DNA of 64,000 nt from Calothrix sp. PCC 7716. GTDB taxonomy: Bacteria > Cyanobacteriota > Cyanobacteriia > Cyanobacteriales > Nostocaceae. The translations under genes were made by a program, and so were the position numbers. Below, piece after piece: positions 58,610-64,000 of this stretch. Numbering within the stretch: the first letter of the stretch is position 1; each line of letters opens with the position of its first letter. The stretch lies in NCBI RefSeq assembly GCF_019977735.1, contig NZ_AP025018.1:620001-684000 (forward strand). Reading direction: 5' to 3'. The notes under the pieces are model-generated. The model did not search any database. It had not been told where the DNA came from and saw only the letters and a list, made by a program, of their open reading frames with translations.

Positions 58610-58894
58610 ATGCAACAAAATAATCCCCAAAAGGATAGTAACGCATGGATTTTTCAAACCTGGGCTGCATTCGCTCTTTCAATTTCCATGACCACCATAG
58701 GTATAGTAAACTTGCCTGTAACCAATTGGGTCAAAGGATTTATGGGCATGGGTTTAGCGTTCTCGATTGGTTCTAGTATCTCCCTCTCTAAAACCATGCG
58801 TGACGTTCACGAATCCAACAAAATAACAGCCCGAATCGATGAAGCAAAAGTAGAACGTTTACTCTCACAACATGACTCTTTGAATAAGCTTTAA
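58610..58894 (+). CDS. YiaA/YiaB-type two-helix membrane protein
   Basis: 94 residues with two membrane helices: 'AWIFQTWAAFALSISMTTIG' (about 13-32) and 'GFMGMGLAFSIGSSISLSKT' (about 43-62), the YiaAB layout, then a charged tail starting 'MRDVHESNKITARIDEAKVE'. Family function is unknown. The gene stands alone between two copies of a 19-bp palindrome, followed by a CTTGTGGGGTGGGCTTTC repeat that may end its transcript. Confidence 0.85.
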   Translation: MQQNNPQKDSNAWIFQTWAAFALSISMTTIGIVNLPVTNWVKGFMGMGLAFSIGSSISLSKTMRDVHESNKITARIDEAKVERLLSQHDSLNKL

Positions 58895-59375
58895 ATAAAA
58901 TTCTTGTGGGGTGGGCTTTCTCTTGCCCCGCCCTGTATTTTATAAATGAAAATTTATAACAGTTCTTTTGAAGTTTAAGCAATGTCATAATTTATATACC
59001 TAGAATACCTTTGTGCGTTTCAACTAATATCAATATTGAGTAAATATATCCACTTTGCATTTATATAATAAAGATTTTTAGAGTTTTCGTATGTTCCTGT
59101 AGCTACAATGACTGGCATTTTAATTTCAGTTGATAAACACCAGGAAAAAAACCCATAGAAGTATTTTAAATTTAGCCGTCAGATAAATTACCTCAGCGGG
59201 AGTATATTACGAGCATTCAATAAGGTAGTGGCTTATAAGCTTTACTAAACGAAAATTTGCCTTATCCTGTATGGTGTTGGCGCCTTAGCTTGTCCTGCTT
59301 GGTTTCAAATCAGGCTACATAGCATACAAATGGCAGTTTGGCAACCAATAGTTCCTATTTAAGAAAACAGTAGTT

Positions 59376-59394
59376 TGTGAACCATTGGTTCACA
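59376..59394. repeat. 19-bp perfect palindrome TGTGAACCATTGGTTCACA
   Basis: Second copy, central T, 888 bp from the first. Confidence 0.85.
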
Positions 59395-59491
59395 TTTTAC
59401 GGATTTCCATCAGCAAAAATTTGTTTGTAACAAAAAACCATCCGTTACATCCGTTGTATCCGTTGCAAACTAACACATTATATTAACGTAG

Positions 59492-59581
59492 TGGTTCGTG
59501 TCACAAGTTTTGGGTGTAGGCGCCAACAGTAGGTGCGGCAAAAGCCACCTTACAACAACCCAAACTTTATGACACGAACCA
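59492..59581. mobile_element. 90-bp MITE-like inverted-repeat element
   Basis: TGGTTCGTGTCA (59492-59503) and TGACACGAACCA (59570-59581) are perfect 12-bp terminal inverted repeats, extended inward by TTTTGGGT/ACCCAAA with a few mismatches. GTAG stands directly outside each end and could be a 4-bp target duplication. The inner part holds a GGCGCC and no coding capacity. Confidence 0.5.
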
Positions 59582-59623
59582 GTAGGACAGGCGATACTCC
59601 TATCCCACGGACGGATAACCGCC

Positions 59624-59652
59624 AAAAAAGGGGGCTGCTACCACAACCCCCT
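59624..59652 (-). terminator. Rho-independent terminator of the ferredoxin operon
   Basis: On the minus strand AGGGGG (59652-59647), a 12-base loop and CCCCC (59634-59630) are followed by TTTTTT (59629-59624). It is about 23 bases after the ferredoxin stop codon. Confidence 0.8.
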
Positions 59653-59674
59653 ACAGATAGATTTATGTTATTGT

Positions 59675-60139
59675 TTAATAACGTGATTTTTTGGTATTTT
59701 TCAATTTTGCCTTTCTACGGCGCCGTTCCGCAGCTACAACAGCTCCTTCAACTGGATAGCCAATTAAAGGAATAACTTGGAATTTACGCTCGTCTTCTAA
59801 CTTTCTAAGTTCGGTGTAATCAACCCAGTGAATGCAGTCAACGGGACATGTGTCAATCGCTTCTTGAATGACTTCCTCAGCATCTGCATCTTGACGAACA
59901 ACGCGCGAGCGCCCATAATCGGGTTCAATATAGAAAGTGTTACGAGCAACATGCGCGCAATGCTTACAGCCAATACAGGTAATTTCATCGACGTAAACAC
60001 CCTTTTGACGCAGCATTCCCCCTAACTCTGGCTCAAAACCAGACCGTTCGGGCGCCGAGCGTAAAAAACCACCCAACTCCGGCTCAAAACCAGACCGTCC
60101 GTCTTCATTGTCTTCAGGTGACGGCATAAAATCAGCCAT
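59675..60139 (-). CDS. Ferredoxin of the ycf35 operon
   Basis: 154 residues. A single Fe-S domain with 'CIGCKHCAHVARNTFYIEP' and a later 'DTCPVDCIHWVDYTEL' supplies cysteines for one [4Fe-4S] or [3Fe-4S] cluster. The N-terminal region carries a duplicated segment 'RSGFEPELGG' (about 16-25 and 32-41), and the C-terminus is a basic tail ('ERRRRKAKLKNTKKSRY'). Its start ATG overlaps the ycf35 stop by one base, so the two are translationally coupled. The electron partner is unknown; the fixed context with DUF1257 and DUF2997 suggests a joint role in phototrophs. Confidence 0.88.
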   Translation of the reverse strand: MADFMPSPEDNEDGRSGFEPELGGFLRSAPERSGFEPELGGMLRQKGVYVDEITCIGCKHCAHVARNTFYIEPDYGRSRVVRQDADAEEVIQEAIDTCPVDCIHWVDYTELRKLEDERKFQVIPLIGYPVEGAVVAAERRRRKAKLKNTKKSRY

Positions 60140-60525
60140 TACGCACTCCAGCGCTGTACTACTAAACGAATAGAACCATCTTCATTTTTTTGTTGTTCAG
60201 CAATTTGGAAACCAGCACGTGCCGTTTCTTTCATTACTGTTTGGAATGCATAACGTTGGGTTACTTTACGTAAAAAACCTTCAACTGATAAATCTTGTTG
60301 CCAATACTGTAAATCGGCTACCAGTTCGTATTCGTTGCCATTCCATTTAAAACCAACATCGTAGCCATTATCTTGCTCTATAGTAATTTCTGCATCGTGA
60401 GTTTGACCACGATAACCACGTACAGGACGCGGACCCTGTTTCCAATCAATATTTAATTCTGTGAGCGCTTCCTTCAATGATTCAACGTTACGGATTTGAG
60501 TCTTAATTTGGCTAAAGTGTGACAT
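60139..60525 (-). CDS. ycf35: DUF1257 protein Ycf35
   Basis: 128-residue protein 'MSHFSQIKTQIRNVESLKEA' with 'GYRGQTHDAEITIEQDNGYDVGF' as a landmark and 'LQYWQQDLSVEGFLRKV', conserved in cyanobacteria and in red-algal plastids as Ycf35. Function is not established. Middle gene of DUF2997-ycf35-ferredoxin on the minus strand, with 38 bp to DUF2997 and a one-base overlap with the ferredoxin. Confidence 0.93.
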   Translation of the reverse strand: MSHFSQIKTQIRNVESLKEALTELNIDWKQGPRPVRGYRGQTHDAEITIEQDNGYDVGFKWNGNEYELVADLQYWQQDLSVEGFLRKVTQRYAFQTVMKETARAGFQIAEQQKNEDGSIRLVVQRWSA

Positions 60526-60563
60526 GGTGTTTGTGAGATAACGAAACTAAAAGGTTAAAAAAG

Positions 60564-60776
60564 CTACCAATCGCTGAAACTGGTCTGTGTATTCGCCACA
60601 CCTGATTGTTGAACAACAGGTTGGGTGAAAAACTCTGAGGTTGGCTCATGATTAAGTACTATTCCTAGCTGTGCTTCTATCGCTGCTGTAACCTCAGCGC
60701 ACGAAGTACCTACTATGCCAGTGACTTTTTCTAGTACCCGACCATCTGGATAAATAATGAACTCTAATGTTTCCAT
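60564..60776 (-). CDS. DUF2997 family protein
   Basis: 70 residues: 'METLEFIIYPDGRVLEKVTG' followed by 'CAEVTAAIEAQLGIVL' is the DUF2997 core, a short beta-hairpin and helix with one conserved Cys. The C-terminal part ('VVQQSGVANTQTSF') is variable. First gene of the operon with ycf35 and the ferredoxin; function unknown. Confidence 0.88.
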   Translation of the reverse strand: METLEFIIYPDGRVLEKVTGIVGTSCAEVTAAIEAQLGIVLNHEPTSEFFTQPVVQQSGVANTQTSFSDW

Positions 60777-61238
60777 AATTTACTGTGCCAACCAAAGATA
60801 AGTACGTTTGGACTGTACTGCTCTATTTAGAGAACTATATATATAGCCCTCCGGAACATACCCCTAGTTACAAACTTGTCATTTGTTAACTAATGTTCCA
60901 TCTCTCAAAATATATATCTCAGAAAATTTACAAAACTTATTAAATTGTTTAGTCAGTACGTTCACTATATGTAAGTTTCCCTTAACCTAAAGAATTAGTC
61001 AAGCTTCACTCATGTATACGTAACTTAAGTATAAAAAAGTTGAAATATATACACCATCAGCTTTTCCATCCAATTGTATAGAGCAATCTATACAAAAATT
61101 ATTGAGAAATTTTATTATTATTACCGATTTCAGATTAAAGTTGCGATTATATATTACAAAGGTGCCACAGTCTACTTATCTTTACAACATGACGAAAAAT
61201 CTACAATTTAAAATCCTGAATCAAAAATATTGTAAGCT
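60777..61238. other. Intergenic: divergent promoter region, AT-rich
   Basis: About 460 bp between the DUF2997 operon and the oxidoreductase gene. Very AT-rich with several TATATA stretches; no repeat family, RNA gene or ORF recognised. Promoters for both directions must lie here. Confidence 0.65.
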
Positions 61239-61262
61239 TTGAGTCAATTCGGAATTGTAATT

Positions 61263-62282
61263 ATGAGTCATCAGCAAGTAACAGGTTCTTCTAATTTACC
61301 AGTAGCGCGCGTCGGGGTACTAGGTTTTGGTGGACTAGGGCAAGCAGCGGCAAAAGTATTGGCGCCTAAACGGGAAATGATACTAGTAGCAGCAGCAGAT
61401 AAACACGGTTATGTTTATCGTCCAGATGGTATAGATGCTTCGGGATGTATTAGTACTTATCAATCTTTAGGTTCAGTTGGATACTTAGAGCCATTTGGCA
61501 AATTAACTACCGAAAGCGTTGAGGAACTAATTAGTGTGGGTTCCTCTGTCGATGGTTATTTTTTGGCATTACCCAATTTACCCAATAATTTTATACCAAA
61601 TGTAGTTAAGCAATTTATTAAGTTGGGTTGGCGTGGAGTGCTTGTTGATGCTATTAAGCGTACAAGTGCTGTTGAACAACTTTTAGAAATGCGCGGTGAA
61701 CTCACACAAGCTGGTATAACTTATATGACAGGATGTGGCGCCACTCCAGGGTTATTAACCGCAGCAGCATCACTAGCAGCACAAAGTTTTGCTGACGTTC
61801 ATAAAGTAGAGATTACTTTTGGTGTAGGTATTGCTAACTGGGAAGCTTACCGTGCGACAATTCGTGAAGATATTGGTCATATGCCTGGTTATAGTGTAGA
61901 GAAAGCAAATTCTATGACTGACGCCGAAGTTGAAGCATTATTAGATAAAACCAACGGTATTCTCACATTAGAGAATATGGAACATGCAGATGACATAATG
62001 CTTGAGCTTGCTGGAATTTGCGCGCGTAACCGCGTTACTGTAGGTGGTGTCGTCGATACTCGTAACCCCAAAAAGCCACTAAGTACGAATGTTCAAATTA
62101 CTGGACGTACTTTTGAAGGTAAAATTTCTACTCACACTTTTACACTAGGTGATGAAACTAGTATGGCTGCTAATGTGTGTGGACCTGCTTTTGGTTACTT
62201 GAAAGCTGGTATGCAATTACATAAGCGCGGTATGCATGGTATATTCACCGCTGCTGAAATTATGCCACAGTTTGTTAAATAA
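61263..62282 (+). CDS. Saccharopine dehydrogenase-like oxidoreductase
   Basis: I prefer ATG 61263 ('[20 protein letters not shown]', 339 residues) to a TTG at 61239. The N-terminal Rossmann segment '[18 protein letters not shown]' (about 18-35) binds NAD(P); further blocks are '[15 protein letters not shown]', '[20 protein letters not shown]' and '[19 protein letters not shown]'. The protein is one of a conserved cyanobacterial group annotated as saccharopine dehydrogenase-like; true substrate unknown, and lysine metabolism is not implied. Monocistronic; no membrane segment. Confidence 0.8.
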   Translation: MSHQQVTGSSNLPVARVGVLGFGGLGQAAAKVLAPKREMILVAAADKHGYVYRPDGIDASGCISTYQSLGSVGYLEPFGKLTTESVEELISVGSSVDGYFLALPNLPNNFIPNVVKQFIKLGWRGVLVDAIKRTSAVEQLLEMRGELTQAGITYMTGCGATPGLLTAAASLAAQSFADVHKVEITFGVGIANWEAYRATIREDIGHMPGYSVEKANSMTDAEVEALLDKTNGILTLENMEHADDIMLELAGICARNRVTVGGVVDTRNPKKPLSTNVQITGRTFEGKISTHTFTLGDETSMAANVCGPAFGYLKAGMQLHKRGMHGIFTAAEIMPQFVK

Positions 62283-62310
62283 TCCTTTGTTCATTCTTAG
62301 TGTACGGTGG

Positions 62311-62511
62311 GCACTGCCCACCTAGCCCTGTCAAGGTGTACCAATACAGTACTAGATAAAAGCCTTATTCTTACGTTGTACCCCCAACTCTGGAATATAA
62401 AATTGAGCGCAAATATTATTTTTTGCTTTCAAATTTTAATCAGTGAAAGGCTAAAACCCTTATAAATGGTTAGTACCCATGCTCACCTTGACAGGGCTAG
62501 CACTGCCCACC
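62311..62511. mobile_element. 177-bp MITE-like element inside a palindromic repeat, with 12-bp direct repeats
   Basis: TAGCCCTGTCAAGGTG (62323-62338) and CACCTTGACAGGGCTA (62484-62499) are perfect 16-bp terminal inverted repeats of a 177-bp AT-rich element without an ORF. It is flanked by the direct repeat GCACTGCCCACC (62311-62322 and 62500-62511). Removing the element and one direct repeat restores TACGGTGGGCACTGCCCACC followed by TTACG, the palindrome family seen at 5366 and 36972, so the duplication looks like a true target-site duplication. 12-bp duplications occur with IS4-type transposases, none of which is encoded here. Confidence 0.8.
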
Positions 62512-62517
62512 TTACGA

Positions 62518-63057
62518 TTAAGACAAACTTTCAACTGGGTTTTCATCAAGCAAAAGTTCGTGTGTTTGAATAACGAATGGAAGTTCGGCGCCTATTAAAC
62601 CGCGTTTAATGCGTTCGGATGTTTCAGGAAACACAACAAACAGTGGGTATTTAGTATTTGCACCCTCGCTTAATATATGACTGTGACGTTCTGGCATTAA
62701 CCACTCGTAGTCTTTATCAAGTAAAACTTGGGTTTGGCGCCAACGCATTAATAAATCAGAAAAATCTTCTTCTGGACGGTGGACATAAATAAAAATTTCG
62801 GCACCTGTTTTAATTTTCCATTCAGGGTCACACATTAAAATAGCAACATCGCACGGTAACGTCATTGCTTCTGATAATGAACCCGCTTTGCGAATGCGGA
62901 TAATTGGTAAAGGTATAGTGATAACGCTTTCAGATGGGCGCCGTAAGCTTGGTATCATTTCCAAATAAGGACGGTGCTGTTTGAACAGTTCTATGGCGCC
63001 GAGATGATGGCTATATTCTGCCAAACATGCTTCATAATTAGATTTGTGTACAGGCAT
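62518..63057 (-). CDS. Conserved hypothetical protein
   Basis: 179 residues, mixed alpha/beta, no signal peptide or membrane segment. Landmarks are 'SESVITIPLPIIRIRKAGSL', 'LPCDVAILMCDPEWKIKTGA', 'EIFIYVHRPEEDFSDLLMRW' and 'KYPLFVVFPETSERIKRGLI'. I do not recognise the family. It is on the same strand as pilC, 92 bp downstream of it and separated by a heptamer-type repeat, so it may be read through from the pilus gene; a role in pili is only a guess. Confidence 0.55.
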   Translation of the reverse strand: MPVHKSNYEACLAEYSHHLGAIELFKQHRPYLEMIPSLRRPSESVITIPLPIIRIRKAGSLSEAMTLPCDVAILMCDPEWKIKTGAEIFIYVHRPEEDFSDLLMRWRQTQVLLDKDYEWLMPERHSHILSEGANTKYPLFVVFPETSERIKRGLIGAELPFVIQTHELLLDENPVESLS

Positions 63058-63073
63058 AAATAATAATAATAAA

Positions 63074-63139
63074 GAGTTAGGAGTGAGGAGTTAGGAGTGA
63101 GGAGTTAAGAGTTAAAACTCAGCACTCAGCACTCATAAC
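63074..63139. repeat. Heptamer-repeat hairpin between pilC and the hypothetical gene
   Basis: GAGTTAGGAGTGAGGAGTTA units (AGGAGTT-type heptamers) followed by CTCAGCACTCAGCACTC. A mixed member of the family. Confidence 0.85.
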
Positions 63140-63149
63140 TTTTACTTGG

Positions 63150-64000
63150 TTATCCCAATTTCTCGAATACAGCGAACATGGGCAAATACATTGATAACAA
63201 AATTGTGCCAACCATTCCCCCAAGTACCACAATCATAATTGGTTCCAAAATACTCGTTAGAGCTTTTACAGCTTGTTCAACTTCATCTTCATAAAAGTCA
63301 GCGACTTTCATTAACATCGCATCAATTTCCCCTGTTTCTTCACCAATACTAATCATTTGAATAGCCATTGCAGGGAAAACTTTCTCTTTTTGCAGTGCCA
63401 TACTTATCATGCCACCTTGCTGCACTTCTGCACGTGCGGCATCAATAGCATTAGAAATAACTTGATTTCCTGCGGTATCACGCACAATTTCTAGAGAAGT
63501 TAAAATTGGAACACCTGAACGAGTCAAAGAACCAAATGTACGACTAAATTTAGCAACGGCTGATTTTTGTATCAAGTCACCAAATAAAGGCATTTTCAAA
63601 GAAAGACGGTCAATAGTTTGTCTACCAACGGCTGTTTTATAATATTGTTGATAAGCAATCCACAAACCAATCACAGCAGCAATTACTACAAATAATCGCC
63701 AACTTCGCAAAATTTCACTGACATCAAGCATGAATTGTGTCAATGGAGGTAATGTAGTTCCCAAATCTTTGAAGATATTAGCAAAAATTGGAATCAAGAA
63801 AACCGTCATCCCAATAAAAATTGCAACCGCTAAAAAACCAACCACAACAGGATACGAAAGCGCTGCTTTAATTTGGTTCTGTAAGCGTGCAACGTCTTCT
63901 AATAATTTTGCGAGTCGGTTAAGTACTTCGTCGAGTACACCACCAACCTCACCCGCTTGTATCATACTCACATACAACCCATCAAAACATTTTGGGTGTT
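63150..64000 (-). CDS. pilC: Type IV pilus inner-membrane protein PilC (5' truncated by window edge)
   Basis: The minus-strand frame is open to the right edge, giving the last 283 residues or so of a T2SSF protein; the start lies beyond 64000. Visible are the first cytoplasmic domain end ('KCFDGLYVSMIQAGEVGGVL' as a landmark), 'LLEDVARLQNQIKAALSYPV', two membrane helices ('VVGFLAVAIFIGMTVFLIPI' and 'WRLFVVIAAVIGLWIAY'), the second domain ('KSAVAKFSRTFGSLTRSGVP', 'MISIGEETGEIDAMLMKVA') and a final helix ('IMIVVLGGMVGTILLSMYLP'). PilC organises the pilus assembly platform needed for motility and DNA uptake. pilB and pilT are expected upstream, outside the window. Confidence 0.95.
   Translation of the reverse strand, partial: HPKCFDGLYVSMIQAGEVGGVLDEVLNRLAKLLEDVARLQNQIKAALSYPVVVGFLAVAIFIGMTVFLIPIFANIFKDLGTTLPPLTQFMLDVSEILRSWRLFVVIAAVIGLWIAYQQYYKTAVGRQTIDRLSLKMPLFGDLIQKSAVAKFSRTFGSLTRSGVPILTSLEIVRDTAGNQVISNAIDAARAEVQQGGMISMALQKEKVFPAMAIQMISIGEETGEIDAMLMKVADFYEDEVEQAVKALTSILEPIMIVVLGGMVGTILLSMYLPMFAVFEKLG

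Larger units (their letters stand above)
58895..59674. other. Intergenic: repeats, MITE-like hairpin and terminator
   Basis: 780 bp. A CTTGTGGGGTGGGC repeat (58904-58934), AT-rich DNA, the 19-bp palindrome at 59376, three imperfect 9-bp units CCGTTACAT / CCGTTGTAT / CCGTTGCAA (59441-59467), the 90-bp inverted repeat at 59492-59581 and the ferredoxin terminator at 59624-59652. No gene supported. Confidence 0.75.

Overview
This window comes from a cyanobacterium, most likely a filamentous heterocyst-forming (Nostocales-type) one of fairly low GC content. It carries aerobic chlorophyll biosynthesis (acsF), phylloquinone genes (menF, menA, menC), plastid-shared families (ycf35, DUF2997, DUF2996), cyanobacteria-specific families (DUF3038, DUF4335, GuaB3) and the small RNA Yfr1 between trxA and guaB3. 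The intergenic DNA is full of repeat families typical of Nostocales: heptameric tandem repeats, CTTGTGGAACAGGCA-type repeats and several perfect palindromes. The 6-mer GGCGCC occurs far more often than base composition predicts, inside genes as well as between them.

Layout. 1-6.1 kb: a truncated CHASE2 receptor, an FkbM methyltransferase, an exported beta-rich protein, acsF, a TM2 protein and a DUF2996 protein. 6.1-11.4 kb: an accessory, defence or toxin-like patch. It holds a Uma2-family protein and three decayed Uma2 fragments, an antitoxin-like protein followed by an Mrr-type nuclease, an attC-like inverted repeat, a 56-residue protein overlapping a GNAT acetyltransferase (toxin-antitoxin-like), a secreted coiled-coil protein, and a toxin-like protein with a helical partner. 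11.4-20 kb: a ThiS/MoaD-like carrier with thrC, a Ser/Thr kinase with SH3b, a beta-helix/OmpA protein, MoaD, and a zinc-ribbon/kinase/periplasmic-binding-protein fusion.

20-35.3 kb is mostly housekeeping: a small acidic ORF, menF divergent from menA-menC, plsX-fabH-fabD (fatty acid and phospholipid initiation), a DacB-type peptidase, labA-like/lptC, metG, and an acyltransferase with an alpha/beta hydrolase. 35.9-46.4 kb: an EcsC protein, then a signalling cluster made of a 2248-residue histidine kinase with 14 PAS domains, an Rcp1-like response regulator and a REC-PAS-HK-REC hybrid kinase. 46.4-64 kb: a HEPN-like remnant, pepA, an XRE regulator, a LOG protein, trxA-Yfr1-guaB3, mutS2, the DUF3038/DUF4335 pair, a YiaA-type membrane protein, the DUF2997-ycf35-ferredoxin operon, a saccharopine dehydrogenase-like oxidoreductase, an unknown protein, and the C-terminal part of pilC.

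The most unusual observations are these. Intergenic hairpin elements of heptamer repeats sit in frame inside three conserved genes, including the MutS2 ATPase core and a kinase ATPase domain. A 177-bp MITE-like element with 16-bp terminal inverted repeats is flanked by an exact 12-bp duplication of a palindromic repeat. Pairs of 15-bp palindromes recur at a near-constant spacing of about 50 bp. The toxin-like modules in the 6-11 kb patch do not match textbook pairings. No tRNA, rRNA, CRISPR array or intact insertion sequence was seen.
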